From positions 2,443,498 to 2,507,497 of the forward strand of contig RPFO01000015.1 in NCBI GenBank assembly GCA_009746045.1: 64,000 bases of DNA, in the 5' to 3' direction. The notes beneath the pieces were generated by a model. It worked only from the letters and a program-made list of their open reading frames with translations. It was not told where the DNA came from and ran no database searches. This DNA comes from Mesostigma viride. Its lineage: Eukaryota > Streptophyta > Mesostigmatophyceae > Mesostigmatales > Mesostigmataceae. The position numbers and the translations under genes are program-made. This document shows, piece after piece, positions 1-10,641 of this stretch. Position 1 is the stretch's first letter, and the number at the start of each line of letters is the position of its first letter.

Positions 1-396
1 CCGCGGCTGAGCGGGACACCTCAGTACAGTACGGCAGGGTGTACGGTACTGAGGTGTCATGTGGACCGATGTGCGGTTAGTGCCAGACTGTGCCTAGACT
101 TCAGCTCGACCCGCCAGACCCGGGTTATCCGGTTCTGGACGGGCCGAGTGTAGTTGATGCTAGTGACGTGGTCGCATGGCATTGCAGTGTACAGTTGTCC
201 ACTGGTCGTGTGCTGCAGGTAGCACCGCCATAGGCATATAGGCGTAGCACTGGGGAGTGCCACAGCACCCGAGTTTGCCCAGACGTTCCATTCTGAGCTC
301 TCAGCTTCCATTGCTCTCTCATTGTATTATTGTAATACAATCATCATTCGCTCTCAGCTTTCGTCGTTGTTCGTCGTCCCTAGTCTCCATCCAACT
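1..396 (+). repeat. 5' LTR of element A (left part missing at window edge)
   Basis: Matches 8024-8417 base for base apart from one 2-nt indel near position 100. The LTR stops at CCATCCAACT; after it the internal sequence begins TTGGACTGAAAAG. The right edge is defined only by where the two copies diverge, so it may be off by a few bases. Confidence 0.85.
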
Positions 397-441
397 TGGA
401 CTGAAAAGTTCGATATTTTTTTTACAATCAAAAAAAAAGAT

Positions 442-3093
442 ATGGCTTCCAACAACGGCAACAACAACAAGGGGAAGGCGCCGGCCAGGCGCACCTCACC
501 CCGCCTTTCGCCGGAGGGCACGCCCTCCCCCACCGATGCGAGGGTGACGCCCAACGTCACCTTCAGCACGGTGGTCGCTGACCACCCCAGGCGTCGGGGC
601 CCGCAGGTGGGGCCCGGCGCCCGGGGATGGCGAGCGGTCGTCCGTTTGCCATGGCGGTTCGTCCGCCATGGCACCTGGGGGGCAGGTCCCCCGGGCACGC
701 AATGCCCCCGTCGCAGGTGACGGGGGTCGTGAGCGGAGTGATTCCTCGAGGAGGATGGCGAGGTGCCGCCTGCGAGGCCTCGGCCTTCGCTCGAGCTTTC
801 GTCGCAGACACCTGCGACGTCTGGCAACCTTTCCGTGGGCCGACAGATGGCCACCATGGACATTGACCGGTATGGGGAACATGTTCCGCCCCCGGTCGCG
901 TTCGGGCGCCCCCCCATTTTCTCCCCCTTGGGGAGGACGACATCCCGGCGTTCATTTCGGTGAACGGCCGGATTTACGTCAACGTTTTCAGATGCTTCCA
1001 GATGAGGAGATGCACGCGATAGAGGTTCATCGGGTGCACACGCTGATCGAGGGGCGTTGAGGATGCAGTCCTGGTTCAGGTGGCGTTTGGCTGTACTGTT
1101 TCGCCAATCGGCCGAGGCACAATCCCGGCACTGTTGATCAGTGGGCGTCCAGGCAGCGCCAGAGAGAGGCGCTGCGCGTGGTCGCCCGACAGGAGATCCG
1201 CTGACTCCGTTGGGGCCGTGGCCCCAAGTCACGCCAGTTGGCTGGGGCCCGGATAGGCGTGAGGCGGCTGCGATGCCGCCTGCGACGGGCGCGGGGCGGC
1301 AGACGCCCCCAACACGCCCATGGGTGGTGAAGCCACCCAGGACCCTCTGGCAGGTCAGAGGGTCCAACCTCAGCCGCAGGCTCCCCCGCCCAGCGTGGGG
1401 GGCCAGGTGGCTGAGGAGGCCACCGGGGTCGCAGGGACCCCGGCGGCGACACAAGCGCCCGGGGTCGCAGGGACCCCGGCAGCGACGCCGGCGCCTCCGG
1501 CGCTGGCGGGGGATGCAGCCCCCATGGAGGGTGTCACGGGCACCTCCAGCGGCTCTGGGGGGCAGGCCCCCTCTAGCCGCAACAAGGACAAGCCCTGGCA
1601 GGGCCGGAGGGGCCCAGGGTCCCACCGCAGCTGGGCAGCAACCAGCACTGCTGGAGGGCGACCTGCAAGGTCGCGACTTCATCACCCTGGGTGATGAGGC
1701 CGTGTGGCGTGCCATACAGACAGCCACAGCCTCCTTCCGTGGGCTGGCCGACAGGAGCCAGCAGATGCACGTCGCGGAGGCGGGCAGCCTGGTGTGTGCA
1801 ATCATCACGCACATCCTGGGCCTGCCCAACCTCCAGGGCACACGCAGGGTGTGCGACGACCTGCTGCCTGCCCTGCAGGCTCTCCTCTCAGGGAGGAGGG
1901 TGCAGGGCAGCAGGGTGCGTCTGGTGCGTTTGCTGGAGCTCCTGCACAACGCCATCCTGAGAGGGGCGGGTAGGTGGCTAACTCTGCCTACCTGGCTGCA
2001 TCATGATCTTACTAACCCTACTGACGATGAAGTGTCCCTCTCTCCCACCTTCCATGATTGGGAGGAGGCCCGCAGCAGGAGGCGGGAAGTGACACACACT
2101 CACACCCCCACCCAGCCCACCCCTATGTTGTCTAACCCTCCTACACAGCCCATGTTTGCCCATCCTGCTCAGCTCACTCAAGTAGCACTTCCCTCTCAGC
2201 AGGTCTCTCCTGTGAATGCTGCAGCAGCAACACCATCTTCTCCCTCTCCCCCTGCATCCCCCTCTAGGTTGCCCACTTACAATGAAAACCGTCCTGTGGA
2301 TAGGATTAATGTCAGGGGGCTGCCTGAGGGGTATACTAGGGAGCAGGGGAATCATGCACTTCTCTCTCTGCAGCTGGCTAGGGAGGAACTGAATGTCAAG
2401 AATTGGTTTGGATCTCTCATGCAGGGGGATTTCTACCATCAGTCCTCTTCTCAGATTCAGAATCTCATTCTTGTCTTCCAGCGTAGGTATCCCAAGTGGC
2501 AGGACACGCAGGCTAGGGCAGTTTGGGAGGCTTTCATGAAGGAGCTAACTGACCTCCTCTCCACCCCCTCATCTGTGGACATCTATGGGGCATTCAGGTG
2601 GGTAGAGGAATACAGGGTCACATCAGTGGACTATGTGGCTGAGACAAAGAAATATGAGCTAGCCATCAAAGCACGTCCTGATGTCCAGCAGCTAGATCAC
2701 AAGTTCTTGCTGCGTTCCTTCCTTGAGAAACTCAAACTTGACAAAAACACCTACGCTATGCTTGCCACAGGAATGGCAAAGTACTGGGAGGACATGAAGG
2801 AGGCATTGGATTATATCAAGCTGGCCTTGGCTCCCCTTAGCCAGGGGGCCATGGGCACCTCTGTAAAGAGGGTCAGGGGGGAAGAGAGGGAGGAGGAGGA
2901 TAGGGAGAGGGAAGACAGGAGCAAGAGACCTGTCACTATGGCAGAAGTCAAGTCCCTGCTGGGACAAATGTTTAAGGGCAAGGGCAAGGGCAAGGGCAAG
3001 GGCAAGGGCAAGGGCAGGGGCTGGGGCAAGGGCAAGGGTAAGGGGCAGTCTCCCTCCAAGGGGGGCAGCTCCAGCAACAACAACAACAACAGC

Positions 3094-3158
<65 letters not shown>

Positions 3159-3380
3159 GAAGCAGGACAAGGAGGACAAGTCTTCTCAGCGGTGCACCCG
3201 CTGTGGCATGAAGTACCACCTGCGGCCCACCTGCCGCAAGAACGTGGACGAGCTGGGGCATTTGGACGTCCTGTGCCACAAGTGCCACGGGCCGCCCCAC
3301 GGTGACCCCAAGGACTGCAAGCGGCCTCCTTACGGCAAGAAGTGTGAGTCTCCCTCTCATGCTGGCTTGAGTGTGCCTGC
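442..3380 (+). pseudogene. Gag of element A, frameshifted in its N-terminal half
   Basis: The retrotransposon structural protein that would form the particle and bind RNA. The likely start is ATG 442 (MASNNGNNNKGK), 46 bases after the LTR. That frame breaks near 580, and further breaks lie between about 580 and 1270. From about 1270 the frame is open through Gag and integrase. The core (about 2280-2860) is alpha-helical-looking and ends in a basic/acidic linker. Then come a Lys-Gly repeat, a long Asn run and two zinc knuckles: CTRCGMKYHLRPTC (CX2CX4HX4C) and CHKCHGPPHGDPKDC (CX2CX4HX5C), at about 3190-3325. Knuckles are typical of retroviral and copia Gag nucleocapsids. Gag and integrase are fused without a stop. 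The GTG at 1141 is only the edge of an open frame, not a start. Confidence 0.75.
2970..3160 (+). repeat. Low-complexity coding repeats in Gag: (GGGCAA)n then (AAC)n
   Basis: A GGGCAA hexanucleotide run (about 2972-3030) encodes alternating Lys-Gly. It is followed by an almost pure AAC microsatellite (about 3075-3158) encoding a run of Asn broken once by Ser. Both stay in frame and sit directly before the zinc knuckles, so they look like a slippage-expanded basic RNA-binding arm plus a flexible linker. Confidence 0.9.
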
Positions 3381-4560
3381 TTCACCTCTTTCATCTGCAT
3401 GCCCCACTGTCAGAGCAGTGAGCAGTTCTGGAAAGGTGCTACAGCTGGTTTCAGAAGATTATGTCTCTAAACCAACCTTCACATCTATGGTTCCCAAGGT
3501 GTGCAGAGTGTCCCCAGCAGAGGATGCTCAGATCAGTTTTCAGGAGCTTGCTTTGCAGTTGCATTTCCTTTATGGGCATGAAGTGAGTGCAGAGGTGGTG
3601 GCAGCAGCAATAGGGGGGGCAGCACTCAGACGTGCATGCCAGGTGGTCAGATCCCACTGCCAGCATTGTCAGTTCAATGCACCCAAACCCCCTAAGTGGC
3701 ATGTAGCTACCCCACCTAAGAGCAAGGGCAGGGTGGTAGGAGATGTCTTTCATATCAAAGGACAATCTTACTTGGCACTTAAAGATGCATGGTCAAGGTA
3801 CACAACCATTGAACCATTACCTGGAATGGACAAGACACAGTTGCTCAGGGCTCTCTTGATTGCTCAGGCCAGGTACTACCCTGTGGAGGCATTGTTACTG
3901 GATCAGCAGTTCACGTGTCTTGCCAATGAACCAGGGTGTGAGGCTATTGATCTGGCTGGGCTAGAAGATCATGAGAGGCAAGGCATTATTGAAAGGGCCA
4001 TCAGGTCCATTAAAACCCTTGTAGCCAAAGAAGATGGCAATCTGCTGGCTGACAGTGGGTCATATGCTGACAGAGCTCTGTGGTCCACCAGGTTGTGCCA
4101 AGTCCTCAACAGGAGGCCACTCATGAAAACCCCACAAGGGGTGGTCATTACACCAGATGGATTGCATGCAGGCATTTATCCACCTGAGGTACTAGCCCTA
4201 TACAACGCACAGCGAGCACAGACAGCTAGCAGGTTAGCTGTCAAGGATGCAAAGCATCCACGTCCCACCTTCAGAGAAGGGGATCAGGTCCTATTCTACA
4301 AGGAGTCGGGACTAGGCAAGGTGGGTACCTGGCATGGGCCAGCCACCATCCTAAAGTTTAACACCACTGGCAGGACAGTGTTAGTTAAACACAATGACAC
4401 GGGAAAAATTCACAGGTGTTCACCTCACAGGATGAAATTGTATTTTCCAACTGTGTCAGACGTGGCAGAGGAGGAAGAGCTGTTGGCCGACAGCCCTGTA
4501 CAGTTGCCTGGCATCCCAGCGTTGCCCAGTGAGTGGTTGTTTGGAACACCCACTGGTGAG
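3381..4560 (+). CDS. Integrase domain of element A
   Basis: Continues the Gag frame (the open frame ends at 4971). The zinc-binding N-terminus shows H-x4-H in LHFLYGH (about 3565) and C-x2-C in CQHC (about 3660). The catalytic core follows: Asp in GDVFHIKG (about 3741), Asp in LLLDQQFTC (about 3901) and Glu in GIIERAIRS (about 3990). This is the D,D35E pattern of retroviral-type integrases, but the usual copia DNGGEF is replaced by DQQF. The C-terminal part (4260-4450: QVLFYKESG, GTWHGPATIL) resembles the small beta-barrel DNA-binding domain. It would insert the cDNA into the host chromosome. A low-complexity linker to about 4830 leads to the protease. Confidence 0.88.
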
Positions 4561-4834
4561 TGTGAGAGCCACACCCACTGTGACACCCAGGTCACCCTTG
4601 ATGATTGCAGGCAGTCACTGCAGGCTTGGCCCCCTGCAGCAGAGGGTCACATTGGCAAAACAGGTGATCAGCAACCTATCACCTCTTCAAGTGTGAACAT
4701 AGCTCAGCCACTAGCTGCACCTTCCAAACGCAGCCTAGCAGACGCTGTTCGCATTTTACAAGCAGCTCATAGAGCCAAAGCTCAAACTGCTGCAGGATCA
4801 GCTAAGGTGGGGAAGGTTGGGCAGAATGACAATA

Positions 4835-5130
4835 GCCCATTTATGGTTGCAGTGGACACACAAGCCCAGGTCAGCATTATCAGTGCCCTGGCTGTGCCCC
4901 ATTGCCTTTGGAACCTTCACCCTGGCACCATGTGGCTGATTTCTCAGGGCAGTCATCCCTCAAGGTATTAGGTCAGGTCATGTTGACTATACTCGGTATC
5001 CCCACTCCTTTTCAGGTATTGGAAGGTTATAAAGGGAATGCTTTGTTGGGGGATCCTTTTCTCTGTTACCCTGGTGTCTCATCTCCAGTGATAGACTATC
5101 CATCCAGGACATGGGTGGTGTTGATCTGAA
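4835..5130 (+). pseudogene. Aspartic protease (retropepsin-like) of element A, downstream of integrase
   Basis: The active-site motif is VDTQAQVSII, catalytic Asp at 4855-4857, in frame with the integrase. After about 4905 the frame shifts: the remainder (SGQSSLKVLGQ, GNALLGDPFL) is read in the frame of 4902-5129. The ALLG motif is the second hallmark of retropepsins. The canonical DTG/DSG reads DTQ. The order is the point of interest: this protease lies after the integrase, and nothing like a protease lies between the zinc knuckles and the integrase. A single indel breaks it here; elements B and E3 have it unbroken. Confidence 0.75.
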
Positions 5131-6290
5131 TCATTTCAAAATTTCTCTTGAAAAACTTCTTAACACCAACATTGCTTCTGTAAAATTTGCTACACCCAAG
5201 TATGCCCCAGGGCAAGAACCCTGTGTGGCAGACTTGGTTCACAACCAAAAACTTCATCCCAACTCATTTGGATTGGGCAAGCATGATGTGGCTAAAATGT
5301 CTCCTCTTTCTTATGAACAGATAGAGCAAGACTGTCGCACACACATAGGATTCCTAAAATGGGTGGAGGCCTTTAACAAGGCCAGGGAAGAATGGGTAGT
5401 GCCAGATCCTCTTAGTCCTTCTCATACTCCCCTGTCACACCTATTGACAAAAAGCCTGCAGGGTGCAAGCACTTGCGCCTGAAGTTTGTGTGTAAACATA
5501 AGCCAGCAGCAGATGGGTCAGTCATTTTCATGCTAGACCTTGTGTGACAGAGTTCAAGGGCACCACTGATCTGACAGAGGCAGAGTTGTACACGCCAGGC
5601 ATTCAGCAAACATCCCTAAAAATCTTGCTGTCTGTCTTTGTGGGTCATCTCAATGATGGGGATGACTATGTATGTAAGGCTACAGACATTAAAAGGGCTT
5701 TCCTGAAAGGCTCACCTGAGATAGCACAACAAGTGTGGCATGGTCAGGTGTATGTAGTCTCCACTCCCAGAGTTTGGGCAAAACACATCCCTCAGCAGTA
5801 CCTGAAAGCTAACATAGGTGTTGAAGGGCTGCAATCAGCTCCTCGCATTTTCAGGATGTCAGCTCAGGCTGTGTTTGAAAAGCTAGGGGCTAGATATGAT
5901 GACATAGACCCTTGCTTCTTTGTGGTCCCACACCCTCATGGCATTCTCACCTTTGTGTGGCATGGGGATGATCAGCTGATTGCTGGGCCAAGGCGTGCTG
6001 TGGATGATTTTATTCAACAAGTGTCACAGCATTTTGAGATTGGCAAGCAAGTAGAGCTGGGCACCACTGCCATAAAATTTTGTGGCACAATGTTACAACT
6101 CCAGCAGCATCAAAACCAGTGGGTGTGTGCACTTACTCTCCCAATGATTACATGCACAGCTGCTTGGAGGTTTTGCAAACAAAAATCAAACCTGGAGCCT
6201 GTCCTACCATTAGAGGCAAGCTGGGGTGGTTGTGCTCAACGTGTGCACCTCACCTGGCTGTGGTTAGCAGAGTTGATGATGATGTCTTGA
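5131..6290 (+). pseudogene. Reverse transcriptase (copia type) of element A, frameshifted
   Basis: The pre-RT linker is in the frame of 5111-5482. It ends at TGA 5480-5482, exactly where the RT proper begins in another frame (LRLKFVCKHKPAADG, 5473 on). A further frame change at about 5530 leads to RPCVTEFKG and ELYTPG, then the RT palm motif DIKRAFLKGSPE (about 5688) and the active site WHGDDQL (His-Gly-Asp-Asp, 5961-5972). Described copia RTs carry Tyr-x-Asp-Asp, so this residue is unusual. Another frame change near 6080-6160 separates RT from RNase H. It would copy element RNA into cDNA in the particle. Confidence 0.82.
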
Positions 6291-6898
6291 TGCAAGTAGG
6301 TCACAAAGCCATCACCAAAACTCTCCAGGAAGGCCCTCCCCTTATCTTGCACTCCTTGGATCTCCACAAAACCATTCACATCCAAGCTATGATGGATAGT
6401 TCCATGGAGTCCAGGCAGATTACCAAGATGCAGGCAAGGGAGTCAGGCTTGTATTTTGTGCAGAATGATGATGCACCCTTGTCTCTCATTTCATGGTACA
6501 GCCGGTTGCATAGACGCAAGGCTGTCAGCAGCAATGCTGCTGAGTGCAGGGCAGTGGTGTCAGCAGTGCTTCATGCCAGGTACTTGAATCATGTGCTGGT
6601 TTGGTTGCAGATGCAAGCAGGCAGCAATGCTGGGGTGGTGGCACACTTGCTCACTGACAGTCAGTCAGTCCTCAGTTTCCTTGCTAACCCCTATGCTGTC
6701 CACACTGATCTTGACTGGGTGGTCCTGAAACAGGAGTCCACCTACTGGGAGTCCACCCGTCACGTGGAGGACAAACACAACGCTGCTGATGCACTCACTA
6801 AAGTGCCTCAGCAGGCAGCTGAACAATACCAGCTGTTGTACCACTTGATGAACCCCTATGGCAAGCAGGCAACCCTGCCCCATAGGGGGGACGCCTAG
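6160..6898 (+). CDS. RNase H domain of element A
   Basis: Copia-type RNase H with the catalytic series Asp in MMDSSMES (about 6390), Glu in NAAECRA (about 6535), Asp in LTDSQSV (about 6655) and Asp in NAADALTK (about 6785). WYSRLHRRKA lies between the first two, as in other copia elements. It removes the RNA strand during cDNA synthesis. The frame is open to the TAG at 6896-6898, which ends the polyprotein. Confidence 0.85.
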
Positions 6899-7875
6899 CA
6901 GGGTCCTGTTCACCAGGGCCGCCTAGGTCACCCAGTACCCCTTGGGCAGGTCCAAGGGGTAGGTTGTGGCTTCCAGCAAGGGGGGTTGGTTGGAGTCTGT
7001 TTTTCATACATCTGCGTGCCCTATGCCCAATAAAATCTGTTTTGATTTTCTCAACACCATGGAATTTCGTTATGCACACCTTCATAGGTGGGCATGGGAT
7101 GTATCTCACACCTTTATTCACTAGGGCGTATGCCTTGGTGGATTGGCCTTGAGCTCAGTGGCTCAGGTGCCCCCATTCAAGTGGAGGGTCAAAGCTCCCT
7201 TGACAGGTGGTTACCCAGGACCCCAGTTCACTGTGGATATCCTGGGCCACCTGGCCTTACTGTTCAGTGGCAGTAAAGGCATGGGTGCTGTCATGTTGTC
7301 TAGTACAACGTGCTCAGCACAGGTGCAGGATGAAATATTCCTGTCACCTGTCACCAGGACTTCAGTCACCCATGTGCAGGGCAGGGGTGGCTGGTCTCCC
7401 ACGTTGTGCAGGTGCCATGTGGCCAGGTCCAGGATGTCATAGTCCTGTCACCTGTCACTAGGACTTCAGCCCCCTCTGTGCAGGGCAGGGGTGGCTGGTC
7501 CTCACATGTTGTGCAGGTACAACATGGACAGTGCAGGGTGCAATAAACCTGTCCACTGTCACTCCTCAGGTTGCAGGTAACCTGAGCTCAGTTGACCCAG
7601 CCTGGCTGGGTATTTTTCTCTGAGTGGGCGATGATGATGGAACAACATGGAACCTCTTAAACGGTTACCTTGGCATTTTTTACAATGGCTTCTTGGCTGG
7701 TGGTGCACTCCCTGGATAGGCAGACAGGCATAGCTATCTCCCTTGTGAGCTCGCGAGGAGGAGGAACTCCCCGGGCATGTTGAGCTAAACGTGATGCCAT
7801 CACAAGTATTGCACGAGTTCTGGGGCCCATCTTTTTCAGTCCAGATGTTGCAGTATGGGTGTCAGTTGCTCAGCA
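6899..7875 (+). other. 3' untranslated part of element A
   Basis: No supported gene. It holds AATAAA-like sites (about 7028 and 7541) and two diverged copies of a block containing GTGCAGGGCAGGGGTGGCTGG (about 7374 and 7480). These read as transcript 3' end sequence. The polypurine tract was not pinned down. Confidence 0.5.
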
Positions 7876-8417
7876 CCTCAGTCAGCTTGGAGTCAGTCTC
7901 CTAGCTGGGCAGGGTCAGGCTTGAAGTCGCTAGCCTTCAACCTGAAAGGAAAACATAATGGGAGTTAGATGAGATGCTTAGGCTGACACACGGATTTCCG
8001 GCCTGCGCGCCGCGTATTGCCTACCGCGGCTGAGCGGGACACCTCAGTACAGTACGGCAGGGTGTACGGTACTGAGGTGTCATGTGGACCGATGTGCGGT
8101 TAGTGCCAGACTGTGCCTAGACTAGCTCGACCCGCCAGACCCGGGTTATCCGGTTCTGGACGGGCCGAGTGTAGTTGATGCTAGTGACGTGGTCGCATGG
8201 CATTGCAGTGTACAGTTGTCCACTGGTCGTGTGCTGCAGGTAGCACCGCCATAGGCATATAGGCGTAGCACTGGGGAGTGCCACAGCACCCGAGTTTGCC
8301 CAGACGTTCCATTCTGAGCTCTCAGCTTCCATTGCTCTCTCATTGTATTATTGTAATACAATCATCATTCGCTCTCAGCTTTCGTCGTTGTTCGTCGTCC
8401 CTAGTCTCCATCCAACT
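7876..8417 (+). repeat. 3' LTR of element A
   Basis: 8024-8417 matches the 5' LTR at 1-396. Homology with the inverted copy at 22260-22743 extends left to about 7876 (CTCAGTCAGCTTGG), so the full LTR is probably near 540 bp. The left edge is inferred from that copy only; part of 7876-8023 could be internal sequence. Confidence 0.7.
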
Positions 8418-8845
8418 ACAAGAGACATTTTATTAAATACAGGTGAGGTGCTGGGAACAGCACGCTCACTTACAACCATGCTCCCCATTGCATCATTCAG
8501 GCCATCAGCCTCACCCTCCTCCTCTAGAGGAGCTTCCTGCCCTAAGGCAGGACTTCCACGCTCCAACATTGAAGGAGTACGCAAACTACCTCCAAGAGCC
8601 ATGTGGGAACGTTGTTGCCTTGTGGTAACTGCTTTCACCATGGTGACGTGGGAAGACCCAGTCACTACCCCATTGTGTTCTTCCTCCATGGATGCACCCT
8701 CAACCTGTGCAGGGGGACTCTCAACCTTAAATGGGAGACTCTCAACCTGTGCAGGGAGCAAATCAACTTCATCCAGAGTAATGGGGGGGTCACTCTTAGC
8801 CCCCTCCCTGGCGGACCCTAGCAAGCCCAGGGAAGGCTGAGCCCG
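8418..8845 (-). CDS. Pol-linker remnant of E4
   Basis: An open minus-strand frame (LGSAREGAKSDPPITLDEVD...) rich in Glu, Ser and Pro lies just after the Gag stop. It resembles the variable linkers before the integrase in A, B and E3. It is cut at 8417 by the LTR of A. No domain is recognised; I call it a linker only from its position. Confidence 0.35.
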
Positions 8846-9895
8846 TCAGGTTGGGTTGTTATACCCACCTTGGCCCCTTTGCTTACGCCAGCTAGGGCAG
8901 TCCTTACGGATGTGGCCCTGCTGGTGACAGAAATAACATGTGATACGAGGTGTCCCCACCCCAGGTGGTCCCCGCTGGGACCCCACCCTGTTGAAATCAA
9001 ATCTGGGACGCTGAGCCGCTGGCTGCTCCTGGGAAGGACCTCCACGACGCTTGAAGCCACTGAAGCCCTTGGCCTGGAAGCCCCCCCGCTTGGAAGGCCC
9101 TGACCTTGGTGGACCATAACCGTTGGAGGGCTGCCCCCCCCATTGGTTGCCCTTGACCTTGGGAACACTGCCCCCTGTTGCAGCTGCCATATCCACCTTA
9201 TCCTTCTCCTTCTGCTTCTCCCTGGCCTTGTCTGCCTCCTTCTTGCCTCCCACATACTTGCCCCTGAAATAATCCTTGATCTTGGCCACCATAGCAGCCC
9301 AGGTGGTGCATGTATGCATGTGCACCTGCAGGTTATCCAAGGTGACCTCATCCAATCCCAGGCTACCTAGGAAATCATCCATGGCAATCTCATCTGACAC
9401 TACATACCCCTTGCCAGCACAATTGTGCCTGAGCTCCTGAAAATCCTCAAATGCCTGCAGAATCAGACCCTCAGCCTTGAAATCAATGTACTCCTTCTTC
9501 CAAAAGGAGCCATCACTAGCTCTCTTATCATCTAGGAACACCTCAAACTCAGCTATAAAAACCTCCCAGGAATCTCCATCCTCAAACTTGTCATTTACAT
9601 ACTTCTGCACCCTCTTGGGACACTTAAGAAGGTACTGTGACATACACAGCACCTGCAGAGGATTGTTACCATTATATAAGCCCTTATATCCCTTAAGGTG
9701 CCTAATGGTAATATCCTTATCCTTAACAGTCCATTGCTCCTTGAGACTGGGAAGCTGGTTAAGAATAGCAAAGCCCTCCTGGGCCTTGGCTCTGCGGGGC
9801 TGCTCTGCTGCTGCTGGGCGATTAAAATTCTGATTAAAATTCTGACCCCGCAGCATTTGTTCGCCGCGTATCTCGCCGTCTTCCAAACCCTGCAT
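8846..9895 (-). CDS. Gag of E4 (core plus zinc knuckle)
   Basis: 349 aa from ATG 9895 (MQGLEDGEIRG); the frame is open a little upstream but without an earlier ATG. The core (residues about 30-220) has the copia Gag look (LKGYKGLYNG, FIAEFEVFLDDK, TTWAAMVAKIKDYF). It is followed by a Gly/Pro/Arg-rich basic segment and one knuckle CYFCHQQGHIRKDC (CX2CX4HX4C) near the C-terminus. It would package element RNA. The frame is intact. A separate frame (10045-10608) lies upstream and may be an N-terminal part or a distinct leader protein. Confidence 0.75.
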   Translation of the reverse strand: MQGLEDGEIRGEQMLRGQNFNQNFNRPAAAEQPRRAKAQEGFAILNQLPSLKEQWTVKDKDITIRHLKGYKGLYNGNNPLQVLCMSQYLLKCPKRVQKYVNDKFEDGDSWEVFIAEFEVFLDDKRASDGSFWKKEYIDFKAEGLILQAFEDFQELRHNCAGKGYVVSDEIAMDDFLGSLGLDEVTLDNLQVHMHTCTTWAAMVAKIKDYFRGKYVGGKKEADKAREKQKEKDKVDMAAATGGSVPKVKGNQWGGQPSNGYGPPRSGPSKRGGFQAKGFSGFKRRGGPSQEQPAAQRPRFDFNRVGSQRGPPGVGTPRITCYFCHQQGHIRKDCPSWRKQRGQGGYNNPT

Positions 9896-10044
9896 GGTCG
9901 CTGCGAATGCCGATGACAACTGTCGATGCCGATGCCGATGCTGAAGAAAGAATACTGCTGAGGAATTAATAAATTAATCCCTTAAGCTCTGGAACCACGA
10001 AAAAATTTTCCTGAATTAATTCTCTGTTAATTATAACAGAAAAT

Positions 10045-10608
10045 TTAATCCAGCCGCATATCGTCGCGCGGAAACTGCAATACGTTATCCAAAATCTGCT
10101 GCACAATACTCGGATATAAATCAGGAAGCCCCTCGCTGTTTTCACCTGGCTGCTCAGCGTTTGATTGCCGCTGAATCGAAGCAGCGACGTTTATGATACC
10201 GTTGACTGACGACGCCCACCCGTTGTTGTTAACCGGAACTGCGACAGTCGGAAGAGTCGCCGAAATTCCAGACCACGCTGTCGCCAACGCCAGAACACCC
10301 AAACCGTAGGTGCGAAGCGCCGAAATTACTTGAGCTTGCTCGTCTGCTCCCGACGCTGCAAGCCTTCGGAAAATATGGGAATTTTCCGACAGGATTTCCA
10401 AATCTTGAGTAAGGTCGTCGACGAACTGATGCAGATCGTTAGAAACTGGCGGCCGGCTGACGAGCGTTTGAGACAGCGAAGGTTGAACAGCACGCGAATG
10501 CAGCGCAGCAGTTGACGCCGTACGTTGAACGTTGAAATTAAAGCCTGAAGACGATGGAGCCGACGCACGCTCGGGAGATGGCTCACGATATTCACGCGTG
10601 TTTCCCAT
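10045..10608 (-). CDS. Leader or N-terminal Gag frame of E4
   Basis: 187 aa from ATG 10608 (MGNTREYREPSPERA). Nothing is recognised by motif. It has a Ser/Pro-rich start, a central helical stretch (HQFVDDLTQDLEILSENSH), a hydrophobic segment (LGVLALATAWSGI) and an acidic end. It stops at 10045, about 150 nt before the main gag ATG. The position suggests a first gag exon or a separate upstream protein. The hydrophobic segment is too short to call a membrane helix with confidence. Confidence 0.45.
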   Translation of the reverse strand: MGNTREYREPSPERASAPSSSGFNFNVQRTASTAALHSRAVQPSLSQTLVSRPPVSNDLHQFVDDLTQDLEILSENSHIFRRLAASGADEQAQVISALRTYGLGVLALATAWSGISATLPTVAVPVNNNGWASSVNGIINVAASIQRQSNAEQPGENSEGLPDLYPSIVQQILDNVLQFPRDDMRLD

Positions 10609-10641
10609 ATAATGGAAAAACACCGTAAAAATTGCCGACAC

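Larger units (their letters stand above)
1..8417 (+). mobile_element. Ty1/copia-like LTR retrotransposon A (Gag-IN-PR-RT-RH order)
   Basis: The element is bounded by direct repeats 1-396 and 8024-8417, identical by eye except for a 2-nt indel, so insertion was recent. The window starts inside the 5' LTR, so the true left end is outside. Inside, in order, are Gag with two zinc knuckles, an HHCC/DDE integrase, an aspartic protease, a copia-type reverse transcriptase and RNase H. The protease follows the integrase, unlike described copia elements. Several frameshifts interrupt gag, the protease and RT. The right end abuts a minus-strand gag element (E4), which A appears to have split. Confidence 0.9.
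8418..10641 (-). mobile_element. Copia-like element E4, gag end only (cut by element A)
   Basis: Reading leftward from 10608, two gag frames and a pol-type linker are present; the sequence then stops abruptly at the LTR of element A. The missing integrase, protease, RT and RNase H would lie left of the window if A inserted into E4. About 10642-11340 probably holds its LTR. Confidence 0.7.

Noticed and set aside
1141-1143. GTG 1141 as the start of a 1,276-residue polyprotein
   Set aside because: It is only the left edge of the open frame. The likely Gag start is ATG 442 in another frame, before several frameshifts.
354-1955. 533-codon minus-strand frame opposite gag of A
   Set aside because: GC-rich shadow of the plus-strand gag with no protein-like motifs. 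It also runs through the LTR.
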